Part shown: piece by piece, positions 8,532 to 16,470 of the stretch
Numbering within the stretch: position 1 is the stretch's first letter
Layout of the letters: every line of letters begins with the position of its first letter
Source: Bacillus_BD sp050389805
GTDB lineage: Bacteria; Bacillota; Bacilli; Bacillales; Cytobacillaceae
Direction: 5' to 3'
Length of the DNA stretch: 64,000 nt
NCBI RefSeq assembly: GCF_050389805.1
Contig: NZ_CP130945.1
Location: forward strand, 2,728,001 to 2,792,000
Made by a program: the position numbers and the translations under genes
Notes under the pieces: generated by a model
What the model was told of the DNA's origin: nothing
What the model saw: only the letters and a program-made list of their open reading frames with translations
Database searches by the model: none

Positions 8532-9491
8532 TTATTTACTTGAAGGAGATACATTTGATTCAGGTGATGTAACACTATCATAAAAGTTAACGAATTTATC
8601 CCGATCATCACTTTTGCGATAAGCCATGGCTACACGAGGATGTTCATTTAATACTCCTGAAATCATGTAAGGAATGATGTAACCCCATTCCCACTTTTGA
8701 CGCATTTCCAGCATATGTTTTTCGATAAATCCAAGAACTGGTTTGATTTCATAGTTTGATTTTTGAATGTAGCTCACCAAAAGTTCTGTATGACAGTTCC
8801 CAGCTGCACGACCCATTCCATATACAGATGAATCCATGAAGGTCACACCATTTTGTAAAGCTGATAGTGTATTAGCAAAAGCTAATTGCATGTTGTTATG
8901 AGTATGAATTCCTAACTGTTTATTCGGTAGCATTTCCTTAAACTTTTTCACTTGATGCGCAATATCAGAAGGATCAAGACTTCCGAAAGAGTCAACAATA
9001 TAGACGACATCCACAGGGCTATCCTTTACCATTTCAAATGCTTTAATAAGCTGGTGCTCCGGAACACTTGATAAGGCCATAATGTTAAGTGTCGTTTCAT
9101 AGCCTAGCTCGTGGAACATTTGGACAAGTTCTAATCCTTTATCGACTTCACGGGCATAACAAGCCACCCGAATCATATCAAGGATACTTTCCTCGCGTGG
9201 AAGAATATCATTTGGATCGACACGTCCGATATCAACTAGAGCAGATAGTTTCGTGAATTTTTTCTCAGGAATAATTTCTTTAAGAAAGTTATCATCAAGA
9301 AATCTCCAAGGATTAGGTTCAGAGGCATTTAGAAGTTTAGGTGAATTTTTATAACCAATCTCCATATATTCAACACCAGATTCGTTTAGACTATTATATA
9401 AGTCTTGAACAAATTCGATACTGAAATCCCAATTATTTACTAAACCGCCATCACGTATCGTACAGTCTAAAATTTTATTTTTTTGTCCCAT
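8532..9491 (-). CDS. DRE-TIM aldolase/acyltransferase family protein (HMGL-like)
   Basis: A 319-residue TIM-barrel protein. The opening LDCTIRDGGLVNNW carries the Asp-x-Thr-x-Arg-Asp-Gly motif of the DRE-TIM superfamily, and GIHTHNNMQLAFAN (about residue 200) supplies the His-x-His metal ligands. Relatives include 4-hydroxy-2-oxovalerate aldolase, HMG-CoA lyase and homocitrate synthase. There is no C-terminal regulatory domain and no partner gene, so the reaction is unknown. The ATG at 9491 is chosen because AAGGGAAG lies about 8 nt upstream; the longer frame to 9608 encodes an unlikely hydrophobic leader. Confidence 0.7.
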   Translation of the reverse strand: MGQKNKILDCTIRDGGLVNNWDFSIEFVQDLYNSLNESGVEYMEIGYKNSPKLLNASEPNPWRFLDDNFLKEIIPEKKFTKLSALVDIGRVDPNDILPREESILDMIRVACYAREVDKGLELVQMFHELGYETTLNIMALSSVPEHQLIKAFEMVKDSPVDVVYIVDSFGSLDPSDIAHQVKKFKEMLPNKQLGIHTHNNMQLAFANTLSALQNGVTFMDSSVYGMGRAAGNCHTELLVSYIQKSNYEIKPVLGFIEKHMLEMRQKWEWGYIIPYMISGVLNEHPRVAMAYRKSDDRDKFVNFYDSVTSPESNVSPSSK

Positions 9492-9663
9492 GATTGTAAC
9501 TTCCCTTCTTATTCCTAATTTGTGCAAAATGAGTATATATCTTAATATAATAAAGATTAATCTAGGAATAATCAATGAATTTGGAAAAATTAAACACAAA
9601 AATAACAAAAATTACTTAATCATTCATCTATTTATGTAGGTGTGGGATTGATAGAATCATAAC

Positions 9664-9699
9664 TAAAAAAACCAAGGAACGATATCCTTGGTTTTTTTA
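9664..9699 (-). terminator. Terminator of the purC-like gene
   Basis: ACCAAGGA (9671-9678) pairs perfectly with TCCTTGGT (9685-9692), with A7 and T7 flanks. Confidence 0.85.
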
Positions 9700-9709
9700 T
9701 CACTCTTTA

Positions 9710-10396
9710 TTATTCCGTTAACATAATCTTCTCAAGTTGAAGAGGTTCAATGTAAGTATCGCCTTTATAAGCACGCATATTTCCACCAGAAATTTCATCA
9801 ATTAAGATGATTTCATTTGTGTTTGCATCACGACCAAATTCTAATTTAATGTCGTATAAAGTTAAGCCTTTTTTTGCAAGTTCTGAAGCGACAAATTTAG
9901 AAATTTCAATTGTGCGCTGCTTTAATACCTCATACTCATCTAATGATAAAATCCCTAACATATCTAGAGCATCTGCTGAAATCGGAGGATCTTGGCGTTC
10001 GTCATCTTTAATTGTAACCTCAACAAAAGCATCTAAGTCTTGTCCTTCTTTAACATAAGCCCCGTAGCGACGCAAGAAACTTCCGACAGCTTTAAAGCGG
10101 CAAATAACTTCTAAACCATTCCCAAATACAGTTGCAGGTTTCACCGTCAACGTTGCATCATCAAAGTTAGCATCGACATAATGGGTAGGAACACCTTGTT
10201 CGTTTAATTTTGAATAGAAAAAGGAAGTCAATCGTAACCCAGCTAATCCAGCTCCATCAATCGTTAAGCCAACTGTGTTTGCACCCGGATCAAAAACACC
10301 GTTTTCTCCTGTAACATCATCTTTAAATTTTAGTAAATAGTGTCCATCCTCTAATTTGTATACGTCTTTCGTTTTACCAGTATAAATTAATTCCAC
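9710..10396 (-). CDS. Stand-alone SAICAR synthetase paralogue (PurC-like)
   Basis: A 228-residue protein of the SAICAR synthetase fold. It has the N-terminal nucleotide loop YTGKTKDVY, a central segment ICRFKAVGSFLRRYG, and the C-terminal metal-binding region IKLEFGRD...LIDEIS. Canonical PurC joins CAIR and aspartate in purine synthesis. Here GKTKDVY replaces the usual GKAKxxY, and ISGGNMR stands where PurC has ISPDTxR, so the substrate may differ. It is alone, not in a pur operon. The start GTG 10396 has GGAGG 7 nt upstream; the frame to 10435 has no ribosome site. Confidence 0.7.
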   Translation of the reverse strand: MELIYTGKTKDVYKLEDGHYLLKFKDDVTGENGVFDPGANTVGLTIDGAGLAGLRLTSFFYSKLNEQGVPTHYVDANFDDATLTVKPATVFGNGLEVICRFKAVGSFLRRYGAYVKEGQDLDAFVEVTIKDDERQDPPISADALDMLGILSLDEYEVLKQRTIEISKFVASELAKKGLTLYDIKLEFGRDANTNEIILIDEISGGNMRAYKGDTYIEPLQLEKIMLTE

Positions 10397-10716
10397 TATA
10401 AAACCTCCATTTCGATTATATTCTACATTATACACGAATGTTTATTGCGGTAAAAGTAAAAAATGTTCGCGATTTAAATAACTATTATAGATATAAATGT
10501 AACAATGAATGTTTTCAGATAATTTTATGACTTAGAGTCATGATTATCTTTCCTTTTTTCCATTTTAAATAGTCTTATTTAAATTTCAAAATATACCGTT
10601 CACCAGTGTTTTTCCTATTATCATCACTCTTTACGTTTAGCTTCAGAAGAAACTCCACATATTAACCATATCGATTGCTTTCATAACAGATTGTACGAAA
10701 GGCTGGAGAGAAAAAA

Positions 10717-11424
10717 ATGGATATGTTATATAATGCACTGCTGGTATTTGCGGCAGGATTTATCTTTTTAAAAATAACCGGTAAAAAAGCTGTTTCTCAA
10801 ATGCACTCTTTTGACTTATTATACATCTTTGTTCTCACAAATATTATTAGTGACCCAGTCGAGGTTAATCATATAGGTAAAGCAATCGCTTATGCTGGAA
10901 TCATTGTTCTTTTTTATAAACTATTTGTCCGTATATCATTGAATAATAAATTTCGATGGATTTTATATGAAAATCCAACCGTATTGATTCGTAATGGTGA
11001 TATTGACAAAAAGGGACTTAAAAAAGTACGTATGCCAATGAATGAATTATTATCACATTTAAGAGTAAAAGGATTTACAGACACTAGAAATATCGCCATG
11101 GCTATTATGGAAGAAACAGGAAATTTAAGTGTAATTCCTAAGGCTGCCTATCGGAGCGTACAACCTAATGATTTAAATTTAAAGGTGAACAAAGAATATT
11201 TGCCTATTCCATTAATTATGAATGGTCAAATTATTGATGCTAATTTAAAATATCTACAATTAGAAACGAACTGGTTAATCAATGAGGTTGAAAAGATGGG
11301 GGAGGCTGTAAAAAATGTAATGTTAGCAACTTTATTAGACAATGGAAAGCTATATATCGATAATAATGAAATAGTCGACCATAACCATGATCCATATTAC
11401 TATAATCCAGGGAAAGATAATTAA
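10717..11424 (+). CDS. DUF421 (YetF-like) membrane protein
   Basis: A 235-residue protein with three N-terminal membrane helices (about residues 4-22, 31-50, 56-75) and a cytosolic domain of two alpha/beta repeats. ENPTVLIRNGDIDKKGLKKVRM and IPLIMNGQIIDANL are the typical repeat motifs of the YetF/YcaP family. In Bacillus these proteins associate with spore membranes, but the molecular role is unclear. The start ATG has a GGCTGGAGAG ribosome site. A second, divergent DUF421 gene lies at 15497-16216. Confidence 0.8.
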   Translation: MDMLYNALLVFAAGFIFLKITGKKAVSQMHSFDLLYIFVLTNIISDPVEVNHIGKAIAYAGIIVLFYKLFVRISLNNKFRWILYENPTVLIRNGDIDKKGLKKVRMPMNELLSHLRVKGFTDTRNIAMAIMEETGNLSVIPKAAYRSVQPNDLNLKVNKEYLPIPLIMNGQIIDANLKYLQLETNWLINEVEKMGEAVKNVMLATLLDNGKLYIDNNEIVDHNHDPYYYNPGKDN

Positions 11425-11502
11425 TCAAAGTTTGGGTGTTAAAAAGCTTGAAAATATGGAGTGAGGGGGCATGGAATTATCTTAGTCACCTTAAAGACTT
11501 TA

Positions 11503-11529
11503 AGCCACTTAAAAAAAGTGGCTTTTTTA
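11503..11529 (+). terminator. Terminator after the DUF421 gene
   Basis: AGCCACTT and AAGTGGCT arms around an A-rich loop, followed by TTTTTT. Confidence 0.8.
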
Positions 11530-11541
11530 GTATTCTCTCCG

Positions 11542-11880
11542 TTATTTATTACCGGGAGCAGGTTGATCAACACCTTTTACCCGGTGCCGATGCCCATCAT
11601 TTTCTGAAGTATAAAAATCATAATAATGAACATGCATACCATTCCCCACTGGAATAGCTGGTCCTGAATTGGCTCGATAGTAATGGCTGTGCCCATTTTC
11701 AAATACGACATAACCTTCTGTGTAATGAATATGATTTCCATCTTGAGTTTGGATCGGGGGAGAAGTAACATCCAAACACTGATGAACATGCCCAGCATCT
11801 ACAGATGTATAGTCAACAGATCCATGATTATGATGAGGCACAAACCCCGGTGTGAACTCATCTTTTCCTATTCTTTCCAT
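11542..11880 (-). CDS. ymaF: YmaF-family His-rich protein
   Basis: A 112-residue protein with repeated His-x-His or His-x-x-His modules (HHNHG, HVHQC, NHIHYTEG, GHSHYY, MHVHYYDF, GHRHRV) spaced about 15-20 residues apart. This is the YmaF pattern, presumably metal binding; the role is unknown. The ATG is preceded by GAGGTG. It is a single gene. Confidence 0.75.
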   Translation of the reverse strand: MERIGKDEFTPGFVPHHNHGSVDYTSVDAGHVHQCLDVTSPPIQTQDGNHIHYTEGYVVFENGHSHYYRANSGPAIPVGNGMHVHYYDFYTSENDGHRHRVKGVDQPAPGNK

Positions 11881-11983
11881 ACCAACACCTCAATTTAAAA
11901 AGTTAAAGGATTAAGAATGTTTCATCGAAGATATATGCAGGAAAACAGTGATTGATTCCAATATAAACTTCTTTAAATCAGTT

Positions 11984-12022
11984 AAGAGCGAAAATCTATA
12001 GGCAAAAGCCTGCTCTTTTTTT
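11984..12022 (+). terminator. Orphan terminator-like hairpin
   Basis: AAGAGC...GCTCTT encloses an inner AGGC/GCCT stem and is followed by T7 on the plus strand. No plus-strand gene precedes it (11881-11983 has no supported frame), so a short RNA or leader may end here. Confidence 0.5.
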
Positions 12023-12097
12023 ATGGGGATACATACACTATTCTTGAAACCAATGGGGTAAAAAGCACCAAAACGAAGGTAGGGAGGAAATGTTGGT

Positions 12098-12460
12098 ATG
12101 TCCGCAAACTTAATGGAAGCTGCAATGTATTTTGAAAAGGTTTTTCGTGAGTGCAATGAATATAAAAATTTACAAAGAGTTAGTAAAGAATTAAATAAAG
12201 ATCCACAAGCCAAACAGCTTTTTAATCAAGTGAGCCTGTTAAATTCACAATTGCAGCAAAAACAAATGATGGGGCAGGAAATTAGAGAGCAAGAAGTGGC
12301 CGCAATACAAAATTTGGAGGCGGCTGCCCAGCAAAATGAAAAGATTAAACGCTTAATGGAAGCAGATTACAAAGTTAATCTGCTGATGGCGGAATTAAAT
12401 AAAATCATATCAAAACCATTGGATGAATTGTACGGTCAAATCGTGGAAACAGGGGTATAA
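12098..12460 (+). CDS. YlbF/YmcA-family helical protein
   Basis: A 120-residue, almost entirely helical protein of the YlbF/YmcA (Com_YlbF) family. It has long amphipathic helices, and the central motif LNKDPQAKQLFNQV and the Gln-rich helix are typical. YlbF and YmcA act in the Y-complex that affects RNase Y processing, competence and sporulation; this paralogue lacks the Cys residues expected in those Fe-S-binding partners, so it is a family member rather than a proven orthologue. Its ribosome site is GGGAGG before ATG. Confidence 0.65.
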   Translation: MSANLMEAAMYFEKVFRECNEYKNLQRVSKELNKDPQAKQLFNQVSLLNSQLQQKQMMGQEIREQEVAAIQNLEAAAQQNEKIKRLMEADYKVNLLMAELNKIISKPLDELYGQIVETGV

Positions 12461-12519
12461 AATATTCCTAAAATTCTAATTATATTAGGCGCTTATCTAT
12501 TCAGTTTATGGCATAGACA

Positions 12520-12528
12520 CATACACTA
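12520..12528 (+). promoter_or_regulatory. Sporulation-type -10 element
   Basis: CATACACTA fits the sigma-K -10 CATAnnnTA and the sigma-E -10 CATACAxT. No clear -35 is visible. It lies about 85 bp before the Gly/Phe-rich coat-like gene. Confidence 0.35.
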
Positions 12529-12612
12529 GGTGTGAAATGATTTAAAGTTGTTAGGTTCAAAGGGTAAAAATAAAGGAGATAAATAAAAAAGAATAACTAG
12601 GAGGATTAAAAT

Positions 12613-12951
12613 ATGTACAGTGAACTTGAGCCTGTTCAAATACATGAGGGTGAGGAAAGAATTTTTGGCAGACGTCCATTCGGATTTGGGAGACCATTTG
12701 GCTTTGGGAGACCATTCGGATTCGGAAGACCATTCTTTGGAAGACCATTTTTCGGAAGACCATTTTTTGGTGGACCGTTTGGTTTTGGCGCTCCATTTTT
12801 AGGCGGACTTGCAGGAGGATTATTATTGGGCAGTGCGTTGGGTGGCTTTGGTTACCCGTATGGATATGGGTATGGTTATGGCTATCCGTATTATGGATAT
12901 GGGTATGGTTACCCGTATGGATATGGATATGGATATCCAATCTACTATTAA
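12613..12951 (+). CDS. Gly/Phe/Tyr-rich low-complexity protein, probable spore surface component
   Basis: A 112-residue protein. An acidic N-terminus (residues 1-17) is followed by repeats of GRPFGF and GRPFF (18-60), a hydrophobic Gly/Leu segment (62-78) and a GYGYGYPY-type tail (79-112). The composition is that of coat or crust proteins of spore formers; homology is not otherwise recognised. It has an AGGAGG ribosome site and an upstream sporulation-type -10 box. The repeats keep an antiparallel frame open, which is an artefact. Confidence 0.6.
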   Translation: MYSELEPVQIHEGEERIFGRRPFGFGRPFGFGRPFGFGRPFFGRPFFGRPFFGGPFGFGAPFLGGLAGGLLLGSALGGFGYPYGYGYGYGYPYYGYGYGYPYGYGYGYPIYY

Positions 12952-12995
12952 TGAAAACTCATATTCCATTTTTTCTGTATAAAAAATAAATCGTA

Positions 12996-13026
12996 AAATA
13001 GCTCAGTGCAGACTGGGCTATTTTTT
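12996..13026 (+). terminator. Terminator of the Gly/Phe-rich protein gene
   Basis: AAATAGCTCAG and CTGGGCTATTT arms (one wobble pair), then TTT. Confidence 0.8.
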
Positions 13027-13135
13027 ATCCCCATAAAACAATTAGTAAAATATAAAAAAGCGCCATGAATAAATCTATGATTAATCGACCGAACTACTCA
13101 TACATTGTTATAGTATATCAAGTGGGGGTGACCTA

Positions 13136-15457
13136 GTGAATATAATTGGGAAAAGCGTCATTCGGAAAGATGCCTATGAAAAAGTTACCGGAAGGGCAAA
13201 GTACACATCAGATGAATTAGCGGGACCGACGCTTCATGCAAAAATGGTCACAAGTCCGTATGGACATGCGAAAATTGTTTCCATTGATGTAACAGAAGCA
13301 AAAAAAATACATGGAGTCAGAGCCATTCTTTTAGGAAGTCGTGATTTGCCTTTAACGGGGGAGGAAATTAGAGATCGTCCTCCACTTGCTGTTGACAGAG
13401 TTCGATACCACGGTGAACCCGTCGCTCTTGTTGTTGCGGATAGCTTTCTCTTAGCGAAAAAAGCAGCGGATGCTATCCATGTAGAGTATAAGCTTTTACC
13501 AGTACTGAATTCCCCATCAGAAGCTCTTAAATCAGATGCACCGCTCCTTCATGATAATCTAGCTTCTTATGAAAAATTAGGCACCGCTTATCCTGTACCT
13601 CACACAAATATTTCGAATGTAACCAAAATTAGAAAAGGGGACATAAAGAAAGGGTGGTCGATGAGTGACGTCGTTGTAGAAGGGACATACTCTTTTTCTC
13701 CGTCTAGTCATGCTGCCATGGAAACGCGAAGCGCGACAGCAGAAATCGATCCAGAAGGTTATATTCATATCACCACATCCTCGCAAGCCCCGTTTATGGT
13801 GAAAAGGTTGCTTAGTATATACTTTCAAATTGAGATGGGGAAAATTATCGTGGAAACTCCTTTTGTTGGTGGTGCGTATGGGGGAAAGGCGCCAATACAG
13901 TGGGAAATTTTAGCATATCTTGCGTCACAAGCGGTTGGGGGAAGACGAGTAAAAATCGTTTATACAAGAGAAGAAGACTTAACGACCGCTCCTTGTCATG
14001 TTGGACTAGAAGCGACCGTTAAACTTGGATGTACTGTCGATGGAATGATCCAGGCAGCAGAAATCTTGTACCTATTTGATGGTGGTGCTTATTCGGATAA
14101 GGCCATCGATGTAAGTCGGGCTGGAGGCGTCGATTGTACAGGTCCCTACAATATTGGTAATGTTTGGTGTGACTCACTCTGTGTATATACAAACCATCCT
14201 TATGGCAGTCCTTTTCGGGGATTTGGACATTCAGAGGTCTTGTTTGCATTTGAACGGACGATGGATATGCTGGCAGACAAATTAGAGATAGACCGACTCG
14301 AATTACGAAAAAAGAATGCGATTCTACCTGGACATACAACGCCCACACAAGTGTTGCTGAACAAGAGTAATGTTGGCAATTTACCCGCTTGTATTGAGCG
14401 GTTAAAAGAAATAATCCACTGGGAGCAGGGACAAATTAAGGAGATCGATGAAAGAAGAATAAGAGTAAAAGGAATTGCCTGTAGCTGGAAAACTTCTACC
14501 ATTGATCCTGATGCAAGTTCAGGTGTGATCCTAACGTTTAATAAAAATGGAAGTGTTAACTTAATCTCAGGTGTGATCGAAATCGGAACAGGAACAAAGA
14601 CGGTACTTGCACAAATTCTTGCACAACGCTTACAAATAGGGATTGATAGAGTCCATGTGAAAATGAAAATTGACACGCAAACGACACCTGAACATTGGAA
14701 AACGGTGGCCAGCCGCGGCACGTTTATGGCCGGAAGAGCGGTTTTGGAAGCGGCAGATGATGTTATACGTCAGATAAAGGCAATCGCGGCCTGCGTTCTT
14801 AGAGTTTCAACAGAAGATCTAGTTGTAGCATACGAACGGGTATTTTTAAGAGATGATCCTAAAATTGGACTAGATTTTAAAGAGGTTGTGTATGGATATA
14901 AATTTCCAAATGGCAATTCAATTGGTGGTCAAATTGTCGGCTATGGTAATTATATACTAAGGCGGATGACTTCTTTAGACCCAGAAACTGGGGCAGGACA
15001 GCCAGGACCAGAATGGACGGTTGCGGCTCATGCTGTAGAGGTAGAGTATGACAAAAGAGATTTTACTTATAAGCTACTTCAAGCCGTTACAGTAGTTGAT
15101 ATTGGGGCAGTATTAAATGATATGACTGCACGCGGGCAGGTAATGGGTGCCATGAGTATGGGGTTAGCCTTTGCAGGGAGAGAAACTTTTGTTTTCGATG
15201 ATTTAGGTCGAGTGCTAAATCCACAGTTACGTACTTATCGACCGATTCATTATGGGGAAAATCCTCATTATCAAGTTGAATTTGTAACAACTCCACAAAT
15301 GGATGCGCCGTATGGTGCCAGAGGTGTTGGAGAACATGGACTATTAGGGATGCCAGCCGCTCTTGCTAATTGTTTAAGTATCGCGGCTGGTGTTGAGTTG
15401 AATCAACTTCCATTGACCCCAGAATTATTATGGAGATATAAAGTGGGCGAGGCTTAA
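13136..15457 (+). CDS. Molybdenum hydroxylase large subunit (xanthine dehydrogenase family)
   Basis: A 773-residue molybdopterin-binding subunit. It has an N-terminal aldehyde-oxidase a/b hammerhead (residues 10-120), and the cofactor-binding motifs GGAYGGK, PFRGFGHSE and GTGTKTVLAQ. GARGVGEHG near residue 730 carries the catalytic Glu that attacks the substrate. It should work with the FAD and 2Fe-2S subunits encoded at 19117-20446 in a CoxLMS/PucDCE-like complex. Substrate (xanthine or another heterocycle) is not deducible. The start is GTG 13136 after GGGGGTGA. Oddly, the partner genes are 3.6 kb away behind unrelated genes. Confidence 0.85.
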   Translation: MNIIGKSVIRKDAYEKVTGRAKYTSDELAGPTLHAKMVTSPYGHAKIVSIDVTEAKKIHGVRAILLGSRDLPLTGEEIRDRPPLAVDRVRYHGEPVALVVADSFLLAKKAADAIHVEYKLLPVLNSPSEALKSDAPLLHDNLASYEKLGTAYPVPHTNISNVTKIRKGDIKKGWSMSDVVVEGTYSFSPSSHAAMETRSATAEIDPEGYIHITTSSQAPFMVKRLLSIYFQIEMGKIIVETPFVGGAYGGKAPIQWEILAYLASQAVGGRRVKIVYTREEDLTTAPCHVGLEATVKLGCTVDGMIQAAEILYLFDGGAYSDKAIDVSRAGGVDCTGPYNIGNVWCDSLCVYTNHPYGSPFRGFGHSEVLFAFERTMDMLADKLEIDRLELRKKNAILPGHTTPTQVLLNKSNVGNLPACIERLKEIIHWEQGQIKEIDERRIRVKGIACSWKTSTIDPDASSGVILTFNKNGSVNLISGVIEIGTGTKTVLAQILAQRLQIGIDRVHVKMKIDTQTTPEHWKTVASRGTFMAGRAVLEAADDVIRQIKAIAACVLRVSTEDLVVAYERVFLRDDPKIGLDFKEVVYGYKFPNGNSIGGQIVGYGNYILRRMTSLDPETGAGQPGPEWTVAAHAVEVEYDKRDFTYKLLQAVTVVDIGAVLNDMTARGQVMGAMSMGLAFAGRETFVFDDLGRVLNPQLRTYRPIHYGENPHYQVEFVTTPQMDAPYGARGVGEHGLLGMPAALANCLSIAAGVELNQLPLTPELLWRYKVGEA

Positions 15458-15496
15458 TCTTTATAATTGGATGTTAAATGCAAGATTTTTCTATTC

Positions 15497-16216
15497 CTAT
15501 TCTATATCTGTAGGGGAAGTTAAACTATCAGTATAAAGATCCACAAACAAGGAACCATTGGTTGTAATCACAGCGTATTGGATTTCCTTTACTTGGAGTT
15601 TTCTTTGCTTTAATTGTTGATCGAGCCATTGTTTTGTAAATGGCTCCTTTAAATTTTTTTCAATAGCAGCACCATCCATAATCAGCTCGATTGGGAGGAT
15701 TTGACCAGATTGAATAGTATCCGGGAAGATATCTTTTTTTACAATAGGCTGATATTGATCCTTTTTAAGCACGGATAGTTTACCGCTTACTTCTAAAACA
15801 GCATACTCAACCTCAGTAATATCAAAGATTCCCTGCTCTCTTAAATGTTGATTCAAATCATCCAATGTATACTTTATTTTTTTCATATTAGAATCTAAAA
15901 TTCTTCCCTGCTCAATGATAACGGAAGGTCGTCCTGATAACCACTTTCTTATTATTCTGCTGTGGGAAGAAATGTACGAAAAGATAAAATAAATACATAT
16001 GAGTGACAGGAAAGCGGTTAACATTGGGAAAAAGTTAAGTTTATAATCAAATCCCATGTTAGCAATAAAGGAACCAATTGTAATGGCTAAGGCAAAATTA
16101 TAATGATTAAGATTAGCGTTCACTTGTTTTCCAAGCCATAAAGTAACAATCATTAAAATTAAAAAAGAAACGATTGTACGTATAATTGGAATCCATAAAT
16201 GATCCACTTTCTTCAC
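15497..16216 (-). CDS. DUF421 (YetF-like) membrane protein, second copy
   Basis: A 239-residue member of the same family as the gene at 10717. Three N-terminal membrane helices (about 10-27, 40-55, 62-82) precede a soluble domain with GRPSVIIEQGRILDSNMKKIKY and LPIELIMDGAAIEKNL repeats. It is convergent with the molybdopterin subunit gene with only 39 bp between stops, and separates that gene from its partner subunits. It has a good AAGGTGAAG-type ribosome site. Confidence 0.8.
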   Translation of the reverse strand: MKKVDHLWIPIIRTIVSFLILMIVTLWLGKQVNANLNHYNFALAITIGSFIANMGFDYKLNFFPMLTAFLSLICIYFIFSYISSHSRIIRKWLSGRPSVIIEQGRILDSNMKKIKYTLDDLNQHLREQGIFDITEVEYAVLEVSGKLSVLKKDQYQPIVKKDIFPDTIQSGQILPIELIMDGAAIEKNLKEPFTKQWLDQQLKQRKLQVKEIQYAVITTNGSLFVDLYTDSLTSPTDIE

Positions 16217-16470
16217 CTTCCTTAATCTTAAAAGGAGTCTTATCGATAAGATTTATTCAAAGTTATCATTGACCATTATGCTTGAAACAATTCTTTCAAT
16301 TGAAATGTGTATTGTTATGCTTATTCGCAGAGTAAAGGAGGCATGAGATGATGGCTGTAAAAATATATTAGATTGGTATGTAAGATTTATTTGGAACACT
16401 TGATGCAAAGAAGCCGAGCGAAGTAAGCACACTAATTTGTTTTAAAATAAAAAAGCAAGGTGGTTATCAA
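16217..16470. other. Intergenic region between divergent genes
   Basis: It contains AAAGGAGG at 16335-16342 followed by an ATGATG and only seven codons before TAG. This may be a leader peptide or remnant. Nothing else was recognised. Confidence 0.3.

Noticed and set aside
16335..16371. Strong ribosome site followed by a seven-codon frame
   Set aside because: Too short to call; noted as possible leader peptide only in the intergenic entry.
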